From a virus: 64,000 bases of DNA. The DNA is taken from the IMG/VR virus record IMGVR_UViG_3300035698_022838, positions 1 through 64,000 of that record. The stretch is one strand, 5' to 3'. Positions 32,143 to 40,284 of the stretch are shown here, in pieces. A model generated the notes under the pieces. It made no database searches. It was not told the origin of the DNA and saw nothing but the letters and a program-made list of their open reading frames with translations. The translations under genes were made by a program, and so were the position numbers. How positions within the stretch are numbered: the first letter of the stretch is position 1; each line of letters begins with the position of its first letter.

Positions 32143-33420
32143 TTACCTCTTTTTCGTTAGTTTACTAGCGGCCTTCTGTTGTTTGATTGCTTCTGCTTTT
32201 TTTGCTGCAGCTTGTTTATAATGAGTATAGTTTTTTGAAAGTCTTTCCCTTTCTCCCTCTTGTATATATTGGAAAAAATCAGCTTTTATAACATCTTGCA
32301 TTTTTTCAGCACCAATTTCAGGATTACCAGTTTTAAATGCAGCAATAGAATATTCATCAAGTAATCTCCATTGCCATATTTCAGGTTCAACAAAAAGGAT
32401 ATCAGATGTTCCTGGATTTTTAATCGCCATACTAGCATAGGTAAAAGCTAAAACGAATCTATCTTGTTCTCTTAATTTTCTAACTACATGGAAAGCTGCT
32501 TCGAGTCTTTCTGGTCTATATTCCCATGCTTTTGAATATGCCATTACAACCTCATCAGGATGTCTTCCCAATTGTTCTTTTAGTCTCCCTATCATATAAA
32601 GTGAATAGTAAACCTCTTCTGCCCATCCACCAGCATCAACTCTTCTCTGGTAGTTTTCTATGGACTTTAACTTTTGATTAGAATCTCTGTAACTTTGAGC
32701 CAAATAAAACATATATCTACTATTTGTTGGCTCTTTCTCTAATGCATCTTCTAATGTCTTAGCATCATTAGCATATTTTTCCTCAAGACTATTAGCTCTT
32801 TTTAGTGGACTGATATTAGCATTAACTAAACAAATATCACCTGGTAGTTGATATTGCTGTATATTAGGCTTACCTGGTAAATCAAGATATTCATGCAAAA
32901 CTCCGCAATAAACCCAATCTTGATCAGATCTAATTATCTGTGCTCTGTGATACTGAAGGCTATTTAATCTGTATAATATTTGCAAACAATCTGCATGCTC
33001 TGGTACATAATGAAATGGATTTACGTTTGGATCTTGTACTTCAAAAGTATCATCAGCATCAATAATCCATCGATAATCGCATTTTCCTTTAGATAGTTCT
33101 AAGCTTTCCGTTCTATTTGTCCCAAAATCAACCCAAGGTCTTTCGTGAATTTCACCCTTTAGACCAAGTTCTTCAGTAACTGCCTTTAATTCGTCGAGTG
33201 TATTATCAGTTGACCCGGTGTCAACTATTACATATTCTGAAATATATGGTGCAACTTTAGTTATACATTTTCTGATTGTATCTTCTTCATCCTTGATAAT
33301 CATAACCAAACAAAGACTTATAGCTTGTTTAGTTTTATCGATTTTTGGGGTGTTTGTCGGTCTAGTTTGTTTTTGGAAACTAGTATTTTTCTTTTTCTTA
33401 TTGCTTTTCTTAGAGCCCAT
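32143..33420 (-). CDS. Family 2 glycosyltransferase with C-terminal TPR-like repeats
   Basis: 425 residues. After a Lys-rich N-terminus (KKSNKKKKNTSFQKQ), residues ~33-180 are a GT2 domain: LCLVMIIKDEEDTIRKCI, EYVIVDTGSTDNTLDELK and YRWIIDADDTFEVQ (DxD). Residues ~215-370 are helical repeats of TPR type (EPTNSRYMFYLAQSYRDSNQ, EVYYSLYMIGRLKEQLG). The C-terminal ~20 residues are Lys/Ala-rich. Acceptor unknown; the TPR part might bind a protein target. Confidence 0.8.
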   Translation of the reverse strand: MGSKKSNKKKKNTSFQKQTRPTNTPKIDKTKQAISLCLVMIIKDEEDTIRKCITKVAPYISEYVIVDTGSTDNTLDELKAVTEELGLKGEIHERPWVDFGTNRTESLELSKGKCDYRWIIDADDTFEVQDPNVNPFHYVPEHADCLQILYRLNSLQYHRAQIIRSDQDWVYCGVLHEYLDLPGKPNIQQYQLPGDICLVNANISPLKRANSLEEKYANDAKTLEDALEKEPTNSRYMFYLAQSYRDSNQKLKSIENYQRRVDAGGWAEEVYYSLYMIGRLKEQLGRHPDEVVMAYSKAWEYRPERLEAAFHVVRKLREQDRFVLAFTYASMAIKNPGTSDILFVEPEIWQWRLLDEYSIAAFKTGNPEIGAEKMQDVIKADFFQYIQEGERERLSKNYTHYKQAAAKKAEAIKQQKAASKLTKKR

Positions 33421-33480
33421 TACTAATATTGATTAATAAATATTTATACTTATAGAGAAATGATCCGAAAAGATTTCATA

Positions 33481-34164
33481 TTACATTGGGTTAACAGATA
33501 TTATACGTTCAAGTATAATATCACTATTATAAGCGATTGAAAACTCCCCGATAATTTTGATATTTTTACGTTTTAAGGTAGAATATAGCTCGATATTCAG
33601 AAGACCTGATTCGTTACTTAAATATGTTTCATCTATAACTTCATCAGTTTTAGTAACAAACTTAGATCTACTCATATTTTTACCGTTCCAATAAACAAGT
33701 GTTAAACCATCAAGATTTCCATCTAATATTTTAATTACGTGATTATCCCTTAAACATTCTATTTTCATAGTACATTTCCCATCTATATCACTTGTAAATG
33801 ATAACATAGAATAACCTCTACCTTCTAGTAAACCTGAGATTGTATTATTTTGGATTGAAAAAATTGATAGTGAACCAATAAACCTATGCTTTTTGAATTT
33901 AACGTTAAGATCATTAAGTATTTTTTCAGCTATAGTAATTAATATATCTATATTATATTTTTTATTAAAGTAAAAATGTAGGAATGCTTGTGGCTTTTTG
34001 ATAAATTTACACATAGGAGTTTCTAACTTCTCCTCTACTATTCTATCACTTAACAATGAGCTTATTGTGAAAATTTGATTTACTTCAGATTCATTAACCT
34101 TTTCTCTATCTGCAAGCTCAGTTTCAAAATTTAAGATGAAATCATCTAATAAATTCTCTTTCAT
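33481..34164 (-). CDS. Hypothetical protein
   Basis: 227 residues: an acidic helical N-terminal third and a beta-rich remainder (SLSIFSIQNNTISGLLEGRG, MKIECLRDNHVIKILDGNL). N-terminus MKENLLDDFILNF is only a weak match to the tag. No family recognised. Sixty bases of gap on the promoter side of the next gene. Confidence 0.55.
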   Translation of the reverse strand: MKENLLDDFILNFETELADREKVNESEVNQIFTISSLLSDRIVEEKLETPMCKFIKKPQAFLHFYFNKKYNIDILITIAEKILNDLNVKFKKHRFIGSLSIFSIQNNTISGLLEGRGYSMLSFTSDIDGKCTMKIECLRDNHVIKILDGNLDGLTLVYWNGKNMSRSKFVTKTDEVIDETYLSNESGLLNIELYSTLKRKNIKIIGEFSIAYNSDIILERIISVNPM

Positions 34165-34186
34165 TTTCAGTATACGTTAATTAAAA

Positions 34187-34822
34187 TTAGGCTTTCTTAC
34201 TTGATTTTGATACACCAAGTATTTTAGTAGCTTCTTTATATACATCTCTTATTTTTTGGGATGCATCTAATTTTATTAAGCGTCTACTTTTTTTGTATTT
34301 TTCTATGATTGGTACAGTTTTTTCACGATATTCTTTAAATCTTCTTTCTATAGTTTCTTCGTTCTTATCATCTTCTCTTCCTTCTCTTTCTGCTCGTCCC
34401 ATTATTCTTTTTTTAGCAGTTTCTTCCCCAACCTCTAAATAGATACAATGGTTTAAAGAAACCCCTAACTTACCAAAGATAGAGTCAAGGAGTTTAGTTT
34501 GTTTTACTGTTCTTGGAAATCCATCTATAATTATATTTTTAGAAAAATCTATTTTTCTGAGTCTTTTTCTTAGTAATCTACCTATTGCACGATCAGAAAC
34601 TAATCCTCCACTAGAACTAGTTTTTTTTAATTCTTTATCTTCTGATGATCTTATTAGATCACCTGTAGAAATATGCACAAAACCATTGTTATCTGCAAGC
34701 TTCTCTGAAATAGTACCTTTACCAGAACCCGGAGGTCCTAACATAATTATAATTTTGCCCTGTTTATCCGGAATCTGCATTTCATTAAGAAATGTTGAAA
34801 AATCCACTGCTTTATCTACCAT
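34187..34822 (-). CDS. adk: Adenylate kinase-like enzyme with capsid-targeting-like tag
   Basis: 211 residues. Tag MVDKAVDFSTFLNE|M precedes an adenylate kinase: P-loop IIMLGPPGSGKGTISEKL (residues ~24-41), AMP site GFVHISTGDLIR, NIIIDGFPRTVKQT, YLEVGEETAKKRIMGRAERE with a shortened, Zn-free lid, and EYREKTVPIIEKYKKSRRL. It would interconvert AMP/ATP and ADP. A tagged, possibly packaged adenylate kinase is unusual; it may replenish nucleotides at infection. Box at 34866-34873. Confidence 0.85.
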   Translation of the reverse strand: MVDKAVDFSTFLNEMQIPDKQGKIIIMLGPPGSGKGTISEKLADNNGFVHISTGDLIRSSEDKELKKTSSSGGLVSDRAIGRLLRKRLRKIDFSKNIIIDGFPRTVKQTKLLDSIFGKLGVSLNHCIYLEVGEETAKKRIMGRAEREGREDDKNEETIERRFKEYREKTVPIIEKYKKSRRLIKLDASQKIRDVYKEATKILGVSKSSKKA

Positions 34823-34865
34823 CTATGTTTTAATAATTTTAAGCTTTAAAACTCTTTCGATGGCT

Positions 34866-34873
34866 TATATATC
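34866..34873 (-). promoter_or_regulatory. GATATATA box
   Basis: GGATATATAAGCC on the minus strand, 43 bases before the ATG of the adenylate kinase gene. Confidence 0.4.
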
Positions 34874-34908
34874 CTTGGTAATAGTAAAAATTAATAATTA
34901 TGTCCGTA

Positions 34909-35268
34909 TTACATCAGGGGTATAAATTGACCACAAGCTACATCCTTTTCAAGCCGTAATATTGGATCGGGGTTATACATACATTTGCCATTTTGATTTT
35001 CTTTGATAACATCACCAGGTCTATGATATCCTCGTTGCCAATAGTCACAATTAGCACAAATTCTTTCAAGTGGTTTAGTGTTACAGTTCTTCGGCCAATG
35101 TAGTTCATCTTTCAACTTATTACCCATATCAGCAGCTTGCTTTGCATGAAACTTACTTTTACCATGTGTAGCAACATGTTGTTTTCCATCATCATCAATA
35201 CCCAATATTACTAAGTGGGTAAAATCAAACTGTTCTCTAATTTCCTTTACATCATTAATTTTTATCAT
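34909..35268 (-). CDS. Small Cys-rich metal-binding protein
   Basis: 119 residues. C-terminal Cys pattern ICANCDYWQRG ... GKCMYNPD ... VACGQFIPLM, four cysteines likely binding zinc or iron. N-terminal half has a beta-alpha fold (THLVILGIDDDGKQHVAT). No family assigned. Confidence 0.6.
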   Translation of the reverse strand: MIKINDVKEIREQFDFTHLVILGIDDDGKQHVATHGKSKFHAKQAADMGNKLKDELHWPKNCNTKPLERICANCDYWQRGYHRPGDVIKENQNGKCMYNPDPILRLEKDVACGQFIPLM

Positions 35269-35293
35269 TTTAATATTTTTAGAAAATTTGAAA

Positions 35294-35797
35294 TTAATAA
35301 TTACCTCTTACCTGACGCTCGCGATTTTCTTTGTTTTTAGCCGCGTACATATTGGTTATTAATTCTGGGGTTAAACCAATAGCAATAGCTTCATTGAACA
35401 TAAAGTGCATCTTATCAATCCACTCATACTGTAATTCAATAACTTCTTCCTTAGTAAGATCCGAAAAAGATCTATTCATCGCCTCATCATGTTTTGCTTT
35501 CCAGGGTTTCCAGCATCTTGGGTAACTATGAATACCTGTTATAGCATCTTGCAATTCTCTATCCTCATCTCTGATTGCCTCTTCGTTCCAGTCAACAAAA
35601 GCTTTTAATGATCTAATTGATGATCTGATTACATCAAAATCGTACCCATAAATTTGTTCTTGTATACCTTTTTGCATATTGAATAAAAATGCTAAAGCAT
35701 CTTTACCGTTACTTTTTAATTCTAAGTATTCATCATCTACTTTAAGATGCGCACATTGTGTTATTCCACTCATTCCTGTTATATTTTCTTTTTCCAT
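35294..35797 (-). CDS. Hypothetical protein next to the polymerase N-terminal piece
   Basis: 167 residues, acidic and helical (e.g. YLELKSNGKDALAFLFNMQK, SIRSLKAFVDWNEEAIRDED). It starts six bases after the stop of the polymerase N-terminal piece. No motif recognised; nothing in it resembles the missing polymerase fingers. Confidence 0.55.
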   Translation of the reverse strand: MEKENITGMSGITQCAHLKVDDEYLELKSNGKDALAFLFNMQKGIQEQIYGYDFDVIRSSIRSLKAFVDWNEEAIRDEDRELQDAITGIHSYPRCWKPWKAKHDEAMNRSFSDLTKEEVIELQYEWIDKMHFMFNEAIAIGLTPELITNMYAAKNKENRERQVRGNY

Positions 35798-35802
35798 TTT
35801 AT

Positions 35803-37203
35803 TTACATTTTTTCATATTCTCTTTCCATTAGATCTATATCGATTTGCATTTTAAGCATTCGTTTTTTTGTAGCTTTTCTTTGTGCATATAAATCTTTAA
35901 CTATAATCTTTAGGATTGGTTTTTCATTGTCACCGCCAAATACTGCACCAGAACAAGTTTTAATCCAGCCATCCTTAATACTTTCAAAGTTTTTCCCTTT
36001 ATATACTTCTGGTGATATTCCCCATTGAACAATTACATTTGGGTATAGCGAAGCAAAATCATAACAAGCAACCCACTCATGCAGACCTCTTATCGGTTCT
36101 TTAACATATCCACCAGTAAATTTCACATGTGTTTCATCCTTCCGTTCGTTTACAAAAACCTGTTTACGTTCTAAGAATTTTTTAAGCATCATTACTTCTG
36201 TAGACCAAACAGGTGAAAGAGCTCTACTAATTTCCACTGTATTTAGGTTTGCTATTTTGAAGTAAGTTAGCATTGTTTTTAGCTTAACATCTATATAATG
36301 CACCAATGCACAGTCAATAACATTATAAAGAATAAACTTAGGAAAATCTGACTGATAAAGATCTCTTAATGAACCATCATATGATATTTTCTTTAACCCC
36401 GTAGCTTTTTCAGCAACATAATCTAATCTATTACTTTCCTTAATCTTAATTACTCTGTCCCATTTTTTATAAATCTCCAGATAATCGACCATTGTTAAGT
36501 GCATAGGTAAACTATTTTTACCAATTAGATATTTACCAGGGGATACTATTTTAGGATCTATACCTAATTTTCTAGCTCTATTGATAAGATATGGCCAGTC
36601 ATATCCAAACCAATTCCAGCCTGTAATCAAAGCCATTTTAGGAGCAAAATCTTTGAAAAATGTATATAGCATATCATATTCACTTTCAAATTGCTTATAT
36701 TTAAACGTCCACTCATCACCCATAGGTTCCAAGTATTTATTTATTCTCTTGTAGATATCACCTTGTTCTTCTGCTGTTAACGGATCTAGCCCAAACACTA
36801 TAGATTTACATTTATCAGTTGCTACTGCTATCGAGAGTACCTTATTCGGGGTATTTACAGTATCTAATGCATCCTTCATCTCATTGGTCATCTCAACCTC
36901 AATATCAATAAAGTATTTTTTAGGTGTTTGGTATTCCCATAATGGTTTAGTTAGTTCAGGATCTGCCTCGTTTAACATCTGGACCATTCGATATTTATCA
37001 TATCTTTGAGTTGGGACTTTACGAATCGGAAAACCATTCCAAGTTTTCCATTCTGGATCCCTTCTTCGGTCTGATTGTGAACATACTTCCCATATAAATC
37101 TTTCTTCTTCCGGTATTGGGATCTGTATGAATATACGATCTCCTTCTTCAGAAAATGAAGAAACTCTTAAATAAGTTCCTTTGTTTTCAATGTCTGTTAT
37201 CAT
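35803..37203 (-). CDS. 43A: DNA polymerase (T4 gp43-like), N-terminal piece of a split gene
   Basis: 466 residues. It contains the 3'-5' exonuclease motifs KYFIDIEVEMTN (Exo I), LITGWNWFGYDWPYLIN (Exo II), FILYNVIDCALVHYIDV (Exo III), and polymerase motif A VACYDFASLYPNVIV near the end. It stops in a Lys/Met-rich helix (KATKKRMLKMQIDIDLMERE) that should be the first fingers helix. The rest of the polymerase is a separate gene 12.8 kb downstream (21877-23019). Confidence 0.9.
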   Translation of the reverse strand: MITDIENKGTYLRVSSFSEEGDRIFIQIPIPEEERFIWEVCSQSDRRRDPEWKTWNGFPIRKVPTQRYDKYRMVQMLNEADPELTKPLWEYQTPKKYFIDIEVEMTNEMKDALDTVNTPNKVLSIAVATDKCKSIVFGLDPLTAEEQGDIYKRINKYLEPMGDEWTFKYKQFESEYDMLYTFFKDFAPKMALITGWNWFGYDWPYLINRARKLGIDPKIVSPGKYLIGKNSLPMHLTMVDYLEIYKKWDRVIKIKESNRLDYVAEKATGLKKISYDGSLRDLYQSDFPKFILYNVIDCALVHYIDVKLKTMLTYFKIANLNTVEISRALSPVWSTEVMMLKKFLERKQVFVNERKDETHVKFTGGYVKEPIRGLHEWVACYDFASLYPNVIVQWGISPEVYKGKNFESIKDGWIKTCSGAVFGGDNEKPILKIIVKDLYAQRKATKKRMLKMQIDIDLMEREYEKM

Positions 37204-37245
37204 CTATTATTTTTTAATTGAATCCGATTCTGGGTTATTCGGATT

Positions 37246-37253
37246 GATATATA
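37246..37253 (+). promoter_or_regulatory. GATATATA box, leaderless spacing
   Basis: Plus strand GATATATAAGTATATG: the box ends five bases before the ATG at 37259. Confidence 0.5.
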
Positions 37254-37258
37254 AGTAT

Positions 37259-37582
37259 ATGAATGAAAAGATCAAAAGTTTCGAGAATTTTCTCCTTGAG
37301 TTCTACACATCAGATGCTCCGGGGAGTGTAGTAGTACCAGGAAATTGGTATAAAGATACCGTTAACTCACGTAATTATAAGCCTGCACATAGTCAAACAC
37401 CACAGGTAGTAGATGCAATGTATCAAACAACAGATTTATATAATTATCTTGATACTTTAGAAGAAGAAGAAGAATTTAATAATATATTAAAAGACGGAAA
37501 AAAAGGACCGAAGGAATTAATCAAATATTTAAAGCAAAGAATACACGACGAACTTTCTCCAACAGCAAAGACATCAAAATAA
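37259..37582 (+). CDS. Small protein with capsid-targeting-like N-terminus
   Basis: 107 residues from the ATG at 37259. Tag MNEKIKSFENFLLE|F (F8, F11, L12-x-E14). After the tag come a Ser/Gly/Pro-rich linker, VDAMYQTTDLYNYLDTLEEE and a basic end (GPKELIKYLKQRIHDEL). Ends TAA, then twelve bases, then the amidase in the same frame. The pair may function together. Confidence 0.65.
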   Translation: MNEKIKSFENFLLEFYTSDAPGSVVVPGNWYKDTVNSRNYKPAHSQTPQVVDAMYQTTDLYNYLDTLEEEEEFNNILKDGKKGPKELIKYLKQRIHDELSPTAKTSK

Positions 37583-37594
37583 AGACAATTTACA

Positions 37595-38425
37595 TTGAAA
37601 ATCAACAAAGTCCCTTTAATAAAGGAATCTTACTACGCGGAAGCGCACCCAAAAGATTCCATATTCTTACACCATACCCAAGGCCATAATAGACCCGATT
37701 GGGTAATAAAATCATGGGGAAGAGAAAGAGCAACATCAACAAACAAGATAAGATCCGGAGTTTCCTATGTAATAGGGGGCACTGATATTCTTACGTTAGA
37801 TGAAAACTATGATGGAATAATAGCAGAAGCATTTAAGCCCAATTTCTGGTCACACCACCTTTACATTAAAGCAAAAAGTAATACATTCTTAAACCAAAAA
37901 AGTATTGGTATTGAGATTTGTAATTATGGAGATCTGATTAATACGTTAGATGGTGAATTTTACACATCAACAAATATACCAATCGATCCAAAATATGTGA
38001 TAGAATTAAATGAACCATTTAGAGGTTCTAAATATTTCCACTCATATACAGAAAGTCAAATAGAATCATTAAGGTTACTATTATTGAAATTAGCTAAAGA
38101 GTTTGAGATAGATTTAGCTAAAGGATTAAAAAGGGAATTGAATAAAACGATTAAAGAAATGCCTAAATTCCATACTGTATTCGAAGGTAAAAAATGGTTA
38201 AACCATAACGGATTTACTGATAACAGAGGTAAAAGACTACATGAGAACAACAGGGAGGATTCTAATTATACACAGGCAGCAGCATCTGTTGGTAAAAGTG
38301 CATTCGATTTAGCACCAAATGCATTAAAAGGCTACCCAGGCCTCTGGTCACATACTAATGTAAGAATAGATAAAAAAGGTATTTATCCACACCCATTAAT
38401 TATAGAACTTATTAACTCTTTTTAA
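37595..38425 (+). CDS. N-acetylmuramoyl-L-alanine amidase (endolysin-type)
   Basis: 276 residues. Amidase_2-like catalytic pattern: SIFLHHTQG (first zinc His), NQKSIGIEICNYGD (conserved strand and Glu), PKFHTVFEGKKWLNHNG and the final GLWSHTNVRIDKKGIYPHP, giving His and Lys positions of the active site. There is no ATG or GTG near the start: it must begin at a TTG at 37595, or be read together with the preceding gene. Expected role: cell-wall cleavage for lysis or entry. Confidence 0.75.
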   Translation: MKINKVPLIKESYYAEAHPKDSIFLHHTQGHNRPDWVIKSWGRERATSTNKIRSGVSYVIGGTDILTLDENYDGIIAEAFKPNFWSHHLYIKAKSNTFLNQKSIGIEICNYGDLINTLDGEFYTSTNIPIDPKYVIELNEPFRGSKYFHSYTESQIESLRLLLLKLAKEFEIDLAKGLKRELNKTIKEMPKFHTVFEGKKWLNHNGFTDNRGKRLHENNREDSNYTQAAASVGKSAFDLAPNALKGYPGLWSHTNVRIDKKGIYPHPLIIELINSF

Positions 38426-38634
38426 TCTGAGTTAAACCTATTCTTATATTTTTTTACTGTTTTATCAAACAATTCAGAGGTTTTTGTTCGATCTTTATCT
38501 AAGATAATAGATAATTTTCGTATACATTCTTCCTTTTTTAGAACTCCTCTATATTCAGGATCTTTAGATCTCATATCCAATTCAGATGCAAATTCTTTTG
38601 CGACCCTATGTAGCATTTCTTCGTTTCTATCCAT
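38422..38634 (-). CDS. Small helical protein
   Basis: 70 residues, highly charged (DRNEEMLHRVAKEFASELDM, RTKTSELFDKTVKKYKNRF). No family recognised. Its end overlaps the amidase stop by four bases (convergent), and the terminator at 38639-38668 lies just before its start. Confidence 0.5.
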   Translation of the reverse strand: MDRNEEMLHRVAKEFASELDMRSKDPEYRGVLKKEECIRKLSIILDKDRTKTSELFDKTVKKYKNRFNSD

Positions 38635-38638
38635 AAAA

Positions 38639-38668
38639 AAGCTCGATTTAATTATTTAAGTCGAGCTT
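38639..38668 (-). terminator. Rho-independent terminator after hsp20
   Basis: Stem AAGCTCGA/TCGAGCTT (8 bp) with a 14-base loop, followed on the minus strand by TTTTTT. Lies downstream of the hsp20 gene. Confidence 0.75.
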
Positions 38669-38699
38669 CTTAGTGTAATGAGGTTATATTATTTCACCA

Positions 38700-39050
38700 T
38701 TACTTGATCTTTATTTTCTTAGATTGTGATTCCGGTCTTCGTTCGAATGTTACCTTAAGAATACCATTCTCAATTGTTGCATCAACCTTACTAGGATCTA
38801 ATGAATTTGGCATTCTAAACTTCTTAGTGAAATCTTCAGTCCATCTTGAGTCTTCATTCGCACCATCAATGATTAGAACTCCATCTATAGTCTCGATTGT
38901 TATGTCCTCTTTGGTAAATCCAGGAACTGGCATTTCCAATGTTGTTTTGTCGTCTAACTCCTCAACATGATAATCTTTATTATAGATTACTGAAAGATTG
39001 TTTTCGAGTATGCGATCTAGCATAGTTAATGTATTGTTAATTCTATTCAT
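38700..39050 (-). CDS. Small heat shock protein (Hsp20/alpha-crystallin)
   Basis: 116 residues, mostly one alpha-crystallin domain: KTTLEMPVPGFTKEDITIET at the start, DGVLIIDG, and the typical VDATIENGILKVTFERR near the end, followed by a Lys/Ile C-terminal tail (KKIKIK). Such proteins hold unfolding clients in an ATP-independent way. Phage versions are known in T4-like cyanophages; role in virion assembly is possible. Confidence 0.9.
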   Translation of the reverse strand: MNRINNTLTMLDRILENNLSVIYNKDYHVEELDDKTTLEMPVPGFTKEDITIETIDGVLIIDGANEDSRWTEDFTKKFRMPNSLDPSKVDATIENGILKVTFERRPESQSKKIKIK

Positions 39051-39107
39051 AATATAAATTTATTTATAATTTATATTAATAATTGCAATAAATGTTCCAT
39101 AAATAAA

Positions 39108-39136
39108 AATGCCAATATGTAAGACATATTGGCATT
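39108..39136 (-). terminator. Rho-independent terminator
   Basis: Stem AATGCCAATATGT/ACATATTGGCATT (13 bp), loop AAG, followed on the minus strand by TTTTT. Ends the transcript running through 39163-41330. Confidence 0.9.
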
Positions 39137-39162
39137 AATTATATATTTATATGACAAAATGT

Positions 39163-39645
39163 CTACTTTCCTTGTAAATTCTTCATAGCAGATAAGAAAT
39201 CTAAGTAGGTTTTAACTTTTCTTACTTTTTTCTTTTTCTTACCTTTCTTTTTAGCTGCTGGGGTTCCAGCAGTTAATGATGGAAACTTATCACCAGATCC
39301 GGTTTTACTTGAATTATGGAAATCTGTATTGGTTCCATTTCCGGTTGGTGTTGATACTGGACCCATTCCTGGTGTAGTACTTAAAGATGCATGCGCACCG
39401 CCTCCATCCATTCCTCCATCCATTTCCATTAAATAATAATCTTCGTGCCCGCATTCGTACATAGCTTCATCCATTTGCCATTGCTCCACACAATAATCAT
39501 TCTTATCTAACCATTCCTTAAGAGATCTTTCAATCTCATTAGGTGTTTCTATTGATTCTAATACTGGTTTATCATTTTCACAACAAAGACAAACTACTGT
39601 TCTTCCTTTTGTTGTTTCTCCGGTTGGGTAATATAAATTTTCCAT
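39163..39645 (-). CDS. Small protein with Lys-rich linker and C-terminal aromatic motif
   Basis: 160 residues. N-terminal domain with Cys/His (VVCLCCENDKPV, AMYECGHEDYYL), then a Gly/Ser/Thr/Pro linker (GGGAHASLSTTPGMGPVST), a Lys-rich block (AAKKKGKKKKKVRK), and the end VKTYLDFLSAMKNLQGK. The linker and tail recall uncharacterised virion-associated proteins of T4-like cyanophages. The C-terminal KTYLDFL resembles the tag core at the opposite end. Confidence 0.6.
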   Translation of the reverse strand: MENLYYPTGETTKGRTVVCLCCENDKPVLESIETPNEIERSLKEWLDKNDYCVEQWQMDEAMYECGHEDYYLMEMDGGMDGGGAHASLSTTPGMGPVSTPTGNGTNTDFHNSSKTGSGDKFPSLTAGTPAAKKKGKKKKKVRKVKTYLDFLSAMKNLQGK

Positions 39646-39646
39646 T

Positions 39647-39871
39647 TTAATCTAATACTTTTATTACGTTTTTAGCAAATATTCTAACAACTTTTCCATC
39701 TCGATCTTTTGCTATATATCCTATAATATCTTTATATACATCATATATAGGTGCATTTATCAAAAGTATATTATTATTTATATCTAAAACGTTCTTTCCT
39801 GCTAATTTATCAGGCTCTTTTTTATGATCTATTTTGGGTCTATTTGGACCCTTACTGCAGCCACACCCCAT
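39647..39871 (-). CDS. Small protein with Cys-rich N-terminus
   Basis: 74 residues, MGCGCSKGPNRPKIDHK then a ~50-residue body (DIIGYIAKDRDGKVVRIFAKN). MGCGC starts are seen in small T4-like phage proteins of unknown role. Part of a five-gene co-directional cluster with one- to five-base spacings. Confidence 0.55.
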   Translation of the reverse strand: MGCGCSKGPNRPKIDHKKEPDKLAGKNVLDINNNILLINAPIYDVYKDIIGYIAKDRDGKVVRIFAKNVIKVLD

Positions 39872-39873
39872 AA

Positions 39874-40284
39874 TTATCTATAATCCTCTCTTTTTTCTTT
39901 TCTTACAAGATATTCATATAGATATTTTAAACCTTTAATATATGCTTTGGATGTTCTAAAATGTCCTTTAAAGCTTTTTATAGCATTACCTTGTCCCTCT
40001 GACATCTCAGTATCTTTTTTGGGATTATACCTTTTAACAACTCCTGTTGGGTGTATAGTATAGAAAACGTTACCATATCCCCTTTCTTCTGGTTGCTTCT
40101 TTCTTTCGAATTTTATAGTATTGTTACCTGCTTGTTGATCTGACGTAATATCTTTAAATCCAAGGCCTAAAATATTCTCGTATTCCTGACTTTTCTTAAT
40201 TTTTGCTAAATCAAGATCTCTCCTAGAATCCTCTTTGTATTCTTCCTTAGGATCATATTTATCATATTCTAAAAGGTTATTCAT
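39874..40284 (-). CDS. Small protein, weak tag-like N-terminus
   Basis: 136 residues. The N-terminus MNNLLEYDKYDPKEEY has the aromatic-x-x-aromatic spacing of the tag but lacks the [IL]-x-E cleavage-type end. The body is basic and charged (RKKQPEERGYGNVFYTIHPT, GHFRTSKAYIKGLKYLYEY). Start overlaps the upstream stop by one base. Confidence 0.55.
   Translation of the reverse strand: MNNLLEYDKYDPKEEYKEDSRRDLDLAKIKKSQEYENILGLGFKDITSDQQAGNNTIKFERKKQPEERGYGNVFYTIHPTGVVKRYNPKKDTEMSEGQGNAIKSFKGHFRTSKAYIKGLKYLYEYLVRKEKREDYR

Noticed and set aside
35803-37203. Intein or intron explaining the short polymerase N-terminal piece
   Set aside because: The piece ends with a normal stop and no splice motifs follow; the remainder is a separate gene with its own start 12.8 kb away.
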